DNA of 64,000 nt from DASRHT01 sp035293765 (GCA_035293765.1 DATGMF010000074.1:62001-126000); one strand, 5' to 3'; positions 43,461 to 52,518 are shown, counted from the stretch's first letter. Translations and numbers: made by a program. The notes: generated by a model from the sequence alone, not told the origin.

Positions 43461-45554
43461 ATGGTCAACATATCTGCTGTTAACGCGTTAAACGCTGCCA
43501 ATCCCACCTATGCCTATGTCAACGCTTTTGTCGATGAGCTGCAACGAGCGGGGTTACGCAATGTGGTAATCTGCCCGGGCTCCCGCTCGACGCCTCTGGC
43601 GATGGTCTGCGCGGCCCATCCCGCTATTCGCACCTGGATGCATGTGGACGAACGTTCAGCCGCCTTCTTCGGCCTGGGTATGGCGAAACGCCTGAGGCAG
43701 CCAGTCGCGCTCGTCTGCACCTCCGGCACCGCGGCGGCAAATTTCTTGCCCGCGCTCGTCGAGGCAAAGCTGACGTATGTGCCGCTACTGGCGCTAACGG
43801 CGGATCGTCCGCCCGAGTTGCGCGATTGTGGCGCACCCCAGGCCATCGACCAGAATCGCCTCTATGGCACGCACGTCAAATGGTTTGTTGACGTGGCCCT
43901 GCCGGAAGCGACCAACGCGGCTTTACAGTATATCCGCACGCTGGCCTGCCGCTCTGTCGCGCTTACAAGGGCCGTACCCGCCGGTCCCGTTCATCTCAAC
44001 ATGCCATTTCGTGAGCCATTGACGCCCGCCGCCATAGCCGATCAGCCGCTCCCTCCGGTCGAGCAGCGCGATCCCATCGCCTGGCAGGGACGGTCAGATA
44101 ACGCGCCCTATGTCATTGTCAACGAAGCCACGCTCGCCCCTCCGACCGCAACGGAAATCGCGCACCTGTCCGATCTAATAGGGCAGGCACAGCGCGGCCT
44201 GATCATCGTCGGACCCATCGACCATCCAGCCCTGACGCTGCCCCTGGTGCAGCTTGCCCAACACACCGGCTATCCCATCCTGGCCGATCCGCTCTCGCAA
44301 CTGCGCAACGGCGACCATGACAAAAGTAACATCATCGCCAGCTACGACGCCTTTTTACGGCTCGACTCGTTTATAGAGCGAGCGCGGCCCGAACTCGTGC
44401 TACGCTTCGGCGCGATGCCAACCGCCAAGCCGCTACTGCTCTACTTAAAGCGTTACGCCTCGTGTCCGCACATCGTCATCGACGGTCACGGCGGCTGGAA
44501 CGAGCCAACGCAGCTCGCCTCCGCATTCATACATGCCGACCCCGTCGCCCTCTGCTATGCCCTCCTGGCGACCTCCGTAGGGGCGGGGCTTGCCCCCGCC
44601 CAGGCTACCCCTTCACCGCCGTACCGACCCGATTTATCGCGTCCGATTTATCGCCCTACAGGGCAACCGCAAGGGATGGCCCCTACCGGAGAACACGAGG
44701 CGGTGTCGGGAACAGGGCAGCCGGTAGCTCCCCGATTCATCGTGGGAGTTGCCCCTACCATTACCAACCAATCAGAATGGCTTTTGTTGTGGCAACGGGC
44801 CGATGAGGTAACGCGGGAGACGCTCTATGCTGCCATCCAGGACTTCACGGAGCCATTCGAGGGGCGTATCTTCACCGAACTCAACGAACTGCTGCCCGAA
44901 GACGCCACGCTCTACGTCGGCAATAGTATGCCCGTGCGTGACATGGATACCTTCTTCTGGGGCAGCAAGCGACGAGTGCGTTGCATCGGCAATCGGGGAG
45001 GCAACGGCATCGACGGCGTCATCTCCAGCGCGCTGGGTGTCAGCGCCGCTTCTCACCAGGTCGAGCCAATCGAACAGGAAGCGAGCTCTCATCAGGCCAT
45101 GCCAACCGAACAGGAAGCAGGCGCTCATCAAGGAGAGCCGACCGTGCTGGTAATCGGCGATCTCTCCTTCTTTCACGATCTCAACGGCCTGCTCGCCGCC
45201 CATTTACACCGTCTCAACCTCACCATCGTCCTGGTCAACAACAACGGCGGCGGCATCTTCTCATTTCTACCGCAAGCTGCCTACCCAGAGCATTTCGAAC
45301 AGCTCTTCGGCACCCCCACCGGCCTCGATTTCCGTCCGGTCGTACAAATGTACGGAGGCACATTCAAGCGTGCCTCAAACTGGGAGGAATTTCGTATAGC
45401 TATTACCACCAGTCTCAACGCAGGCGGCCTGCACGTCATCGAACTCTCAACCGACCGCGCCTCCAACGTCACTCTGCACCGCCGATTGTGGCAACTGGTC
45501 GAACACGGCCTGCGCAGACGCGTCTATGTTGGAGAGGAAGCAGAACTGGCATGA
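43461..45554 (+). CDS. menD: MenD (SEPHCHC synthase) with two in-frame insertions
   Basis: 697 residues against the usual 550-590. ThDP-dependent addition of 2-oxoglutarate to isochorismate. Normal family features: ICPGSRSTPLA, HVDERSAAFFGLG, CTSGTAAANFLPA, PLLALTADRPPELRDCGAPQAIDQ, and ThDP/Mg-binding VIGDLSFFHDLNGL...NNNGGGIF. Two extra stretches interrupt it: residues ~371-434 (Pro/Gly-rich, encoded by a dispersed repeat copy) and ~532-557 (Gln/Glu-rich, two and a half copies of a 12-residue unit). Both keep the frame. The catalytic core is intact, so it is probably functional. Starts 9 bp after menF. Confidence 0.92.
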   Translation: MVNISAVNALNAANPTYAYVNAFVDELQRAGLRNVVICPGSRSTPLAMVCAAHPAIRTWMHVDERSAAFFGLGMAKRLRQPVALVCTSGTAAANFLPALVEAKLTYVPLLALTADRPPELRDCGAPQAIDQNRLYGTHVKWFVDVALPEATNAALQYIRTLACRSVALTRAVPAGPVHLNMPFREPLTPAAIADQPLPPVEQRDPIAWQGRSDNAPYVIVNEATLAPPTATEIAHLSDLIGQAQRGLIIVGPIDHPALTLPLVQLAQHTGYPILADPLSQLRNGDHDKSNIIASYDAFLRLDSFIERARPELVLRFGAMPTAKPLLLYLKRYASCPHIVIDGHGGWNEPTQLASAFIHADPVALCYALLATSVGAGLAPAQATPSPPYRPDLSRPIYRPTGQPQGMAPTGEHEAVSGTGQPVAPRFIVGVAPTITNQSEWLLLWQRADEVTRETLYAAIQDFTEPFEGRIFTELNELLPEDATLYVGNSMPVRDMDTFFWGSKRRVRCIGNRGGNGIDGVISSALGVSAASHQVEPIEQEASSHQAMPTEQEAGAHQGEPTVLVIGDLSFFHDLNGLLAAHLHRLNLTIVLVNNNGGGIFSFLPQAAYPEHFEQLFGTPTGLDFRPVVQMYGGTFKRASNWEEFRIAITTSLNAGGLHVIELSTDRASNVTLHRRLWQLVEHGLRRRVYVGEEAELA
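44574..44762. repeat. Dispersed repeat translated within menD
   Basis: CGTAGGGGCGGGGCTTGCCC ... GATTTATCGCGTCCGATTTA ... ACAGGGCAACCGCAAGGGAT ... CGGTAGCTCCCCGATTCATC ... GTGGGAGTTGCCCCTACC. It contains the same words as the intergenic copies near 30980 and 35650 in reverse orientation, and is an exact multiple of three so that menD stays open. Confidence 0.85.
45054..45136. repeat. Short tandem repeats within menD
   Basis: A 36-bp unit (CACCAGGTCGAGCCAATCGA then ACAGGAAGCGAGCTCT) is repeated as CATCAGGCCATGCCAACCGA plus ACAGGAAGCAGGCGCT and then partly again. It encodes HQxxPxEQEA units just before the ThDP-binding region. Confidence 0.8.
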
Positions 45555-45569
45555 CAAGAATCAGCACCG

Positions 45570-45840
45570 CTGTGCCAACCCAATTGATCGCGTCCGCGAG
45601 GGGAGGCCGAGCGGGAATGACAAAAGCTGGCACTTTCGTAGCGCCATTCCCCCATCCATTGTGGCACCGCCACAGGGCAAGCGCAAGGCATTGCCCCTAC
45701 CCATCCGATCCCGCCATGATCCACCATCGCAGGCACCGCCACAGGGCAGCGGGGGTCATGGGCGAACGGCAGGGCGTCTGGGTAGGGGCAATGCCTCGCG
45801 GTTGCCCTGCTGGGCTGCGTCGCCACGGCAGTCACGGCAA
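45570..45840. repeat. Repeat-filled gap between menD and menH
   Basis: Contains TTGATCGCGTCCGCGAGGGG, two copies of GGCACCGCCACAGGGCA, GCGCAAGGCATTGCCCCTAC, and GTAGGGGCAATGCCTCGCGG followed by TTGCCCTG. No gene is supported here; menD and menH would otherwise be adjacent. Confidence 0.75.
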
Positions 45841-45869
45841 TTTATTTGATATGAAAAGGATGACAGAAT

Positions 45870-46772
45870 GTGATAGTCCAACATATTCACGTCAATGGCG
45901 TGCGGTTTGGCGTGGTGACGAGCGGCGAGGTGGGGCAGAGGCGGGGAACGCTGGTGCTGTTGCATGGCTTTACCGGCAGCGCGAGCGGGTGGAGTGGTTT
46001 GCTGGCTGAGCTGGCCCGGACCGGGTGGCGGATCATCGCGCTGGATATGCTTGGTCATGGACAATCCGACGCGCCAGCAGATCCCGCACGCTACACGATG
46101 GAGCATTGCCAGCAGGACATTATTGCTGTGCTGCGTGAGTTGAGCGTGAACGAGGGTGAGGCGATCTTGCTTGGCTACTCGATGGGCGGGCGGATCGCGC
46201 TTTACTGTGCCTTCTCCGGCTTCTTTCGCGCGCTCATCCTGGAGAGCGCCTCACCCGGGCTGGCCGATGCAGCAGAGCGAGAGCAGCGGCGCAGCAGCGA
46301 TCTGGCGCTGGCCGAGAGCATCGAACGTGAGGGCATAGAGGCATTCGTTGAGCGGTGGGAAAATCTGCCCCTGTTCGCCACGCAGCACAACTTGCCTGCG
46401 GAGCAACGAGCCGCATTACATGCGCAGCGCCTGAACAATCGCCCTGCCGGACTGGCGAACAGCCTGCGCGGCGTCGGCACCGGAGAACAGCCCGCATTAC
46501 ATCACCGACTGCCGGAACTCACCATCCCCGTGCTATTGCTGGCAGGCGAGCTTGACGCAAAGTTCTGCGCCATTGCACGTCAGATGGCGCAAGCCCTGCC
46601 CCATGCCCAATTGTCTATCGTGCCGGAAGCAGGGCATACCATACACCTGGAGCGGCCCGCAGCCTTTATGTTTCAAACCCTCAACTGGATCGAGCAAGTT
46701 ACCAACTCCTGCCGCCTTCCTGGAGGGGGAGTATACTACACCAGAAAATGTCAAGGAGAAATGCTCTGGTAA
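45870..46772 (+). CDS. menH: MenH-type alpha/beta hydrolase
   Basis: About 300 residues. SHCHC synthase: removes pyruvate from SEPHCHC. It has HGFTGSASGW (oxyanion), the nucleophile GYSMGGR, an acid in AGELDAKF and catalytic His in EAGHTIHLERP. The start is GTG at 45870 with AAAGGA about 10 nt upstream; the gene begins right after the repeat block. The last ~20 residues (CRLPGGGVYYTRKCQGEMLW) extend beyond the normal family end and are encoded by an antisense copy of the promoter-leader cassette. Confidence 0.85.
   Translation: MIVQHIHVNGVRFGVVTSGEVGQRRGTLVLLHGFTGSASGWSGLLAELARTGWRIIALDMLGHGQSDAPADPARYTMEHCQQDIIAVLRELSVNEGEAILLGYSMGGRIALYCAFSGFFRALILESASPGLADAAEREQRRSSDLALAESIEREGIEAFVERWENLPLFATQHNLPAEQRAALHAQRLNNRPAGLANSLRGVGTGEQPALHHRLPELTIPVLLLAGELDAKFCAIARQMAQALPHAQLSIVPEAGHTIHLERPAAFMFQTLNWIEQVTNSCRLPGGGVYYTRKCQGEMLW
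46699..46754 (-). promoter_or_regulatory. Diverged promoter-leader cassette, copy D (antisense)
   Basis: On the minus strand TTGACA (46754-46749), only 13 bp, then TATACT (46735-46730), CCCCCTCC and GGAG arms and GGTAAC. It resembles copies A-C but the short spacer suggests an inactive promoter. It overlaps the 3' end of menH. Confidence 0.4.
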
Positions 46773-46848
46773 CAGAATTCTGCACATCTGTGCTATGATT
46801 TAATAGAAACAAGGTATTCCAATTTTTATGACGTTAAGGAGAAAACGT

Positions 46849-47667
46849 ATGACTGTCGAATGGGAGAATGTACGCGATTACACCGATATCATTCTGGAGA
46901 AGGCGCAGGGGATGGGGAAAATTACCATCAACCGGCCTGAGGTTCATAATGCCTTCCGTCCCGAGACTTTGACAGAGTTGATCGATGCCTTCAACTATTG
47001 TCGTGAAGATCCTCAAATTGGCGTCGTTATTTTTACTGGCAAGGGCGATAGAGCCTTCTGCTCCGGCGGCGATCAGCGCGTGCGGGGCGAAGGTGGCTAT
47101 GTTGGCAGCGATGGCGTGCCCCGCTTGAATGCGCTCGACCTGCAAAAGGTCATTAAATACATTCCCAAACCGGTGATTGCAATGGTGGCGGGCTATGCCA
47201 TCGGTGGCGGCCATGTGCTGCAATTGCTCTGCGACCTCACGATTGCCGCGGATAATGCGCGCTTCGGGCAGGCTGGTCCAAGAGTGGGCAGCTTCGATGC
47301 TGGCTGGGGCGCAACCTATATGGCGCGCGTCGTCGGACACAAAAAGGCGCGCGAAATCTGGTACCTCTGCCGTCAGTACAGCGCCCAGGAGGCTCTGGAC
47401 ATGGGCTTAATCAATGCTGTCGTGCCTCTGGAGCGATTGGAAGAGGAGACCGTCCAGTGGGCCAGCGAACTGCTAGAGAAAAGCCCGATTGCGCTGCGCT
47501 TCCTCAAAGCTGCTTTTAACGCCGATACCGATGGCCTCGCGGGCCTTCAGGATCTCGCGGGCGACGCCACCATGCTTTTCTACATGACCGAAGAAGGGAA
47601 AGAGGGCCGCAACGCCTTCGTGGAGAAGCGCAAGCCAGACTTTTCGAAGTTCCCGCGCCTGCCATAG
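46849..47667 (+). CDS. menB: 1,4-dihydroxy-2-naphthoyl-CoA synthase
   Basis: 272 residues. Crotonase-fold ring closure of o-succinylbenzoyl-CoA. Family motifs: ITINRPEVHNAFRPET, FCSGGDQRVRGEGGYVGSDG, the oxyanion region and VGSFDAGWGATYMARVVGHKKAREIWYLCRQY, and a C-terminal KRKPDFSKFPRLP tail. The start at 46849 follows AAGGAG 9 nt upstream; an ATG at 46828 in frame is less likely. Confidence 0.96.
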   Translation: MTVEWENVRDYTDIILEKAQGMGKITINRPEVHNAFRPETLTELIDAFNYCREDPQIGVVIFTGKGDRAFCSGGDQRVRGEGGYVGSDGVPRLNALDLQKVIKYIPKPVIAMVAGYAIGGGHVLQLLCDLTIAADNARFGQAGPRVGSFDAGWGATYMARVVGHKKAREIWYLCRQYSAQEALDMGLINAVVPLERLEEETVQWASELLEKSPIALRFLKAAFNADTDGLAGLQDLAGDATMLFYMTEEGKEGRNAFVEKRKPDFSKFPRLP

Positions 47668-47677
47668 TCATTGCTAC

Positions 47678-47764
47678 TTGACATTTTTGGGCATGACGCC
47701 TATACAGCCCTCAAAGGGAGCGAGAGAGCCACTGGCTGTCTCGCTCCCTTTGAGGGTACTAAAA
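47678..47764 (+). promoter_or_regulatory. Promoter plus hairpin leader, cassette copy C (menCE promoter)
   Basis: TTGACA (47678-47683), 17-bp spacer, TATACA (47701-47706). Directly after it is an 18-bp perfect stem (47708-47725 with 47739-47756) ending GAGGGTACTAAAA. Its spacer (TTTTTGGGCATGACGCC) is close to that of copy B (TCTTCGGGTTTGACGC). It lies 11 bp after menB and would transcribe menC-menE. As a plain terminator of menB it lacks a T-run. Confidence 0.65.
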
Positions 47765-47773
47765 AGTAATACG

Positions 47774-48925
47774 ATGACGATTATCGATACCCAATGGCGC
47801 TCGTATCGTCTGCCTTTGCGGAGCAGCTTCACCACGGCCCATGACGTGCTGGCTGTCCGCGAAGGCACGATAGTTGAGATTATCACCGACGAGGGCATTA
47901 CCGGCATAGGGGAGATCGCGCCCATCCCTGAGTTCGGCAACAGTACCCTGGTTCAGGCCATCGCCCCGCTTCTGGCAATGGCGGCGCAGTTGCAGTCGTT
48001 GCAACTCAACGAAGCTTTAGATTGTATCTCCGCCGCCATTGCAGCAAATGCCATTCCTGCTGCTACCGCCTGCGGTCTGGAGATGGCCCTCCTTGATGCG
48101 CTCGGCAAATTAGACGGGTGTACCGTCGGCGAGTTGTTGTTGCATAGCTGTGATAGCGTGCGTTTCCCTGCACCTGATCCTGCTCTCCCGCGCTCCTCTA
48201 TCGCTGTCAACGCCATCATCGGCGCGGCAACAGTCGAAACTGCCATCACGGCGGCGCGGCAGGCGGTTGCGGCAGGCTTTGGCTGTGTCAAGCTCAAAGT
48301 AGGTCGGGATACCGGAGAGGCAATCGAGCGGGTCGCCGCCGTGCGCGAGGCTATCGGCCCCGCCGTTCACCTGCGACTGGATGCCAATGAAGCCTGGAGT
48401 ATTGAGCAGGCGCGCGTCATCCTTAACAGGTGCGCGGGCTACGATATTCAATATGTTGAGCAGCCTCTCAAGGCTGACTATCTGGCGGGGATGTACAAAT
48501 TGCGCCAGGAAGTTCCCGTACCTATCGCCGTCGATGAGGCATTGCGCGATCTGGCAAGCGTGCAACAGGCGCTCTCGCAGGAGGCTGCCGATATTTTCAT
48601 TATCAAGCCCCAGCTTGTGGGAGGGCTGCGAACGAGCCGGCAGATTATACGTGAAGCGGCGGATCGGGGTGTGCAATGCGTCGTGACCAGCTCAATCGAG
48701 TCCGGCATTGGACTGGTAGCCGCGCTCCATCTCGTCGCAGCATCTCCTGAAATCACGCTGGAATGTGGCCTTGCCACGTTGCATCTGCTGGCTGATGACC
48801 TGCTGGCGGACGATCTGCCCATCCATCATGGCAGCCTTGCCGTTCCTGACGCTCCTGGCCTGGGCGTGCGTCTGGATAGAAGCGCATTGGAACGATATAC
48901 ATTGCCGAGCGGAGGTCACGCATGA
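47774..48925 (+). CDS. menC: o-Succinylbenzoate synthase
   Basis: 383 residues of the enolase superfamily; dehydrates SHCHC to o-succinylbenzoate. Catalytic KxK (VKLKVGRD), metal ligands LDANEAW (Asp), YVEQPL (Glu) and AVDEAL (Asp), and the second catalytic Lys in IIKPQLVGG. The ATG at 47774 is taken as start since family homology begins there (TQWRSYRLPLRSSF). It overlaps menE by 4 bp. Confidence 0.92.
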   Translation: MTIIDTQWRSYRLPLRSSFTTAHDVLAVREGTIVEIITDEGITGIGEIAPIPEFGNSTLVQAIAPLLAMAAQLQSLQLNEALDCISAAIAANAIPAATACGLEMALLDALGKLDGCTVGELLLHSCDSVRFPAPDPALPRSSIAVNAIIGAATVETAITAARQAVAAGFGCVKLKVGRDTGEAIERVAAVREAIGPAVHLRLDANEAWSIEQARVILNRCAGYDIQYVEQPLKADYLAGMYKLRQEVPVPIAVDEALRDLASVQQALSQEAADIFIIKPQLVGGLRTSRQIIREAADRGVQCVVTSSIESGIGLVAALHLVAASPEITLECGLATLHLLADDLLADDLPIHHGSLAVPDAPGLGVRLDRSALERYTLPSGGHA

Positions 48926-50436
48926 ACACAGCGGAAGCAACCCTCTTGCCGAACTGGCTGATGCGCTGCGCCGAAAATGTGCCCGAACGCCTGGCATTGT
49001 GCTGCGGACAGCTCCGGTGGACCTTCGCCGAACTTGATCGCCAGGCGCAGCATCTTGCCCGGCAGCTTGCCACGCTCAACGTACGAGAGGGGAGCCGCGT
49101 GGCGTTGCTGGCTGCCAATAGCCCTGCTTATGTTGTCTGCGTCCACGCTCTCACGCGCCTCGGAGCGATCCTTGTACCGCTGAATACGCGCCTCACGCGG
49201 GAAGAGCTATCCTGGCAGGTGAGCGATGTACAGGCAAGTCTGCTGCTAAGCGATAGCCACTATGCCGAAGTGGCGGCGAACATAAAGTTGCCTGATCAGC
49301 CTTCTGCCATCCTGGCTATGGAGCGTGATAATGCTGTATTGCAGGGGATAGACGCAATGGAGGTTCCTCAGCGCAACTTGATTGATCTGAGCGCGACCCA
49401 GGCGATTATGTATACCTCCGGCACCACCGGGCTGCCCAAAGGTGTGCTTATCACCTACGGCATGCAATGGTGGAACGCCGTTGGTTCCGCGCTCAACCTG
49501 GGCCATCACCCCGATGATTGCTGGCTTGCCTGCCTGCCACTCTTCCATATCGGCGGCCTCTCGATCCTCTTCCGCAGCGTCATCTACGGCATCAGCGTCG
49601 TCCTGCTGGAGAAATTCGACCCCGTAGCAGTCAATCGGGCAATCTACGAGGAGAGAGTGACCATCATCTCGGTGGTTGCTGTTATGTTGCAACGTATGCT
49701 CGCAGCACTCGACGACGCGCAAACAAACGCGCGTTATCCCGAAGCATTACGCTGCGTCCTGCTGGGAGGAGGACCCGCACCACGCCCACTCTTGGAGGAT
49801 TGCGCCAGTCGGAATATTCCCGTTGTGCAGACGTACGGCTTGACCGAAGCCTGTTCGCAGGCCGTCACGCTTTCGCCCGCCGACGCCTTGCGCAAACTGG
49901 GCTCCGCCGGACGCCCCCTCATGCCGGTACAGTTACGCATCATGGACGACGCTTTGCCTGTACCAGCCAACGCGCCGGGCATCATTTATCTCAAGGGGCC
50001 GACGATCACGCCAGGCTATGCCGACCGTCCCGAAGCGACTGCGCAGGCGTTGCGCGATGGCTGGCTCTCCACCGGCGATATCGGCTACCTCGATGAAGAG
50101 GGTTATCTCTACGTCCTCGACCGTCGCTCTGACCTGATCATCTCTGGCGGCGAAAACGTCTATCCAGCCGAGATCGAATCCGTGCTCTTAGCCCATCCAG
50201 ACGTGGAGGAAGCGGGCGTGTGCGGGCAAGCCGATGCGCAATGGGGGCAGGTCCCTATCGCCTTTGTGCGCCTGCATGCTGGCAGCTCTGTTGATGCGGA
50301 TACGTTGCTAGACCATGCGGCGCAACGTCTCGCCCGTTACAAGTTGCCGCGGGCCATTTACTTTGTCGATCAGTTGCCTCGCAACTCGGCAGGCAAGCTG
50401 ATCCGCAGAGAACTGGGGCGATTGCTGGAAAAATGA
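48922..50436 (+). CDS. menE: o-Succinylbenzoate-CoA ligase
   Basis: 504 residues of the ANL superfamily; ATP-dependent activation of o-succinylbenzoate to its CoA thioester. P-loop IMYTSGTTGLPKGV, YGLTEACSQ, STGDIGYLDEEGYLYVLDRRSD and the C-terminal catalytic Lys in PRNSAGKLIRREL. ATGA overlap with menC shows translational coupling. Last gene of the men cluster in this window; menA and menG are not present. Confidence 0.94.
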   Translation: MNTAEATLLPNWLMRCAENVPERLALCCGQLRWTFAELDRQAQHLARQLATLNVREGSRVALLAANSPAYVVCVHALTRLGAILVPLNTRLTREELSWQVSDVQASLLLSDSHYAEVAANIKLPDQPSAILAMERDNAVLQGIDAMEVPQRNLIDLSATQAIMYTSGTTGLPKGVLITYGMQWWNAVGSALNLGHHPDDCWLACLPLFHIGGLSILFRSVIYGISVVLLEKFDPVAVNRAIYEERVTIISVVAVMLQRMLAALDDAQTNARYPEALRCVLLGGGPAPRPLLEDCASRNIPVVQTYGLTEACSQAVTLSPADALRKLGSAGRPLMPVQLRIMDDALPVPANAPGIIYLKGPTITPGYADRPEATAQALRDGWLSTGDIGYLDEEGYLYVLDRRSDLIISGGENVYPAEIESVLLAHPDVEEAGVCGQADAQWGQVPIAFVRLHAGSSVDADTLLDHAAQRLARYKLPRAIYFVDQLPRNSAGKLIRRELGRLLEK

Positions 50437-50548
50437 AAAAACATTCAAGGCGCAATCCCGTTCTAACAGGTTTAACCATTCTCAGAGTACTAAAAAGCAG
50501 ATAAGTTGTCAACAAACTAAATAATAAGAAAAGTGTATTGTATCTTAC

Positions 50549-50583
50549 AAAAAGAGGGAGAGGCGCGAACCTCTCCCTTTTGA
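50549..50583 (+). terminator. Intrinsic terminator after menE
   Basis: AAAAGAGGGAGAGG and CCTCTCCCTTTT form a 12-bp stem with a six-base loop and a T-rich 3' side. It also faces the end of the convergent secreted-protein gene. Confidence 0.85.
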
Positions 50584-50624
50584 GAATATTATGTAATTAC
50601 AGCGTAATAGCAATTACATTGTAA

Positions 50625-52331
50625 TTACTCATCTCCATTGACATGGAAGACGCGAGTGCCCCAGTTGAAAACGCCGTCGGTAGTCTGGCTGCTCGCAGGC
50701 GGAATATACTCTATCGCCAGCCAGAAGGTGCTGCTGTTGGGATCGAGCGTGGCCCACGAGTAATCGCCCCAGCGAGGCTGGTTGTTCTCGTTATAGAAGC
50801 CATTGCCGTTGGCGACGATCCGCACATTAGAGAATCTGGCTGCATCCTCGTGCTTGAACGAGTAGGCGGCGCTGGGGAAATTGTTCGGTCCGCTAAAGGT
50901 GAAGACGATGACGGCGGTATGATCGAAGCTGACCTGGATCGAAGGATAGAGCAGGTAATTGCCCAATGAGGCAAGATAGCCCTGATTCACGACGTGGGCG
51001 TCGCTGATCAATCCGTCGTCCACCTCAGGATGGACCTGGAACCAGGCAATACCGGCGCGAGGCGCTGTATCATTCGGGATGTTCACGCTTGTGTCCAGCG
51101 CGCCGTAGAGATTGCCATTGATAAACTGCACCTCCTGCAAGCGGTCGTCTCCGGAATCTAGGACTTGCGTGGTTCCCTTCTGCACGGCGGCAGGGGGCAC
51201 GGCGTAAGTCTCCGAAGCAATCACCATGCTAGAGAGCGTGGGGACGCCGCCGTCGCTCACCGCCTCCCGATTGGTCAATGCCCAGGCGCCAAGACGATTA
51301 TCAGAGGTGCCATTGGGATCAAGGGAGTTCAGGAAGAAGCCGGCATCGGCCTGCCCATAAGTAAAGGCTGGTTGGATGGAAGTTGCCACGGCGCCACCGA
51401 TGTTGAGATTGTCGAAATGCACAAAGTGGACATTCGACTTGAGCGAGAAGAGCTGCGCTTTGGAAAGGGCGTAAACCTGTCCCCCATTAGCCTGAGGACC
51501 AAGTATCGAGAATTCGTTGGTGTTGATATAGACATTCTGGCTGTCAATGCCCAGCAGCGGCTGATCGCCGAAGCAGGGGCAACCAACATGGGAGGGTGTG
51601 CCGTTGGTGCCGTCGTCGGTCGCGTCCAGGTGATAGACGGTCCAGGGAGTTGTGGGATCGCCACTGTTGTTGACCGCGATATCGGTACGGGCGGCTGTAT
51701 TCGTGTCGTTGATGAAGAGGATGATAGCGATCCAGGTGTTGGTCGTTCTGTCAAAGAAACACCGCGGGTCGCTGGTAAACTGCGTCAGCCCATCATTAAA
51801 GAGCACGTTGACGTTGAGCGGACCGAGGACAACGGAGCCGTTGGTGCGATAGATCGTGAAGGCCGAGTTCACCGGTTCGAGGACGAAGCCATTGCCAACG
51901 CAGAGGCCCTGGTCGGGTGGCTCAAATTCGGCCCCGAAATTGGTCACTTCGCTATCCAGGCTGCTCACCCCATTGAAGTTCCTCAAAATATTGCCGGCCT
52001 GACGCTCGGAATCGGAGGCACTGATCTGGCTGGCTGCTGTTCCCTGGCTGGCCGCCTTAGGAAGCTGGCGCTGGCCCTTGTCAAAGTGTGTTTTAATCGA
52101 AGCTTGCGTGGCTGCCTGCTGGGGAGGATGGCGGGGATCGGCAATGCCTGCCGGCGCGATGGTGCCCTTTGTGACGCTGTGATAGACCGTGACTTTTGAA
52201 TTAGAAAGCGTGGATGCTTGCGTTGTGGGGGTGCGTAGAAATAAGCTACCGGCCATTAACATACAAAGGATAACTACAATAGAGGCAGATGCGACAAGAT
52301 ACCTGTTCTTCAGGCGTACAAGAAATTGCAT
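50625..52331 (-). CDS. Secreted protein of unknown function
   Basis: 568 residues. Signal peptide ~1-40 (VASASIVVILCMLMAGSLFL, cleavage near TQAS). The mature part has an NF(G)AEFEPPDQGLCVGNG start, CFFDRTTNTWIAIILF, DQPLLGIDSQNVYINTNEF, then many beta-strand segments, suggesting a beta-propeller-like fold. Similar secreted proteins occur in filamentous bacteria without known role. GGAGG precedes the ATG. No catalytic motif is recognised. Confidence 0.78.
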   Translation of the reverse strand: MQFLVRLKNRYLVASASIVVILCMLMAGSLFLRTPTTQASTLSNSKVTVYHSVTKGTIAPAGIADPRHPPQQAATQASIKTHFDKGQRQLPKAASQGTAASQISASDSERQAGNILRNFNGVSSLDSEVTNFGAEFEPPDQGLCVGNGFVLEPVNSAFTIYRTNGSVVLGPLNVNVLFNDGLTQFTSDPRCFFDRTTNTWIAIILFINDTNTAARTDIAVNNSGDPTTPWTVYHLDATDDGTNGTPSHVGCPCFGDQPLLGIDSQNVYINTNEFSILGPQANGGQVYALSKAQLFSLKSNVHFVHFDNLNIGGAVATSIQPAFTYGQADAGFFLNSLDPNGTSDNRLGAWALTNREAVSDGGVPTLSSMVIASETYAVPPAAVQKGTTQVLDSGDDRLQEVQFINGNLYGALDTSVNIPNDTAPRAGIAWFQVHPEVDDGLISDAHVVNQGYLASLGNYLLYPSIQVSFDHTAVIVFTFSGPNNFPSAAYSFKHEDAARFSNVRIVANGNGFYNENNQPRWGDYSWATLDPNSSTFWLAIEYIPPASSQTTDGVFNWGTRVFHVNGDE

Positions 52332-52518
52332 ATCCTAACCTCCTGGGAAAAGACGCACTATTTGTTTGAGCTGTGCGCGCTGCCAGATATTTCGTTTGAT
52401 AGCGTACGTAATCTGTAAATCGGCGCGTGCTTTATTATACGTTTTCTATTTGCTTTGGCACAACCTATCTACCATCCCTCCTATGCCATTTGATGAATTT
52501 TTTGAAAAGAGGATGTAG

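Noticed and set aside
45570..46009. Open frames through the menD-menH gap
   Set aside because: The region consists of dispersed repeat copies; apparent frames change with orientation and carry no domain.
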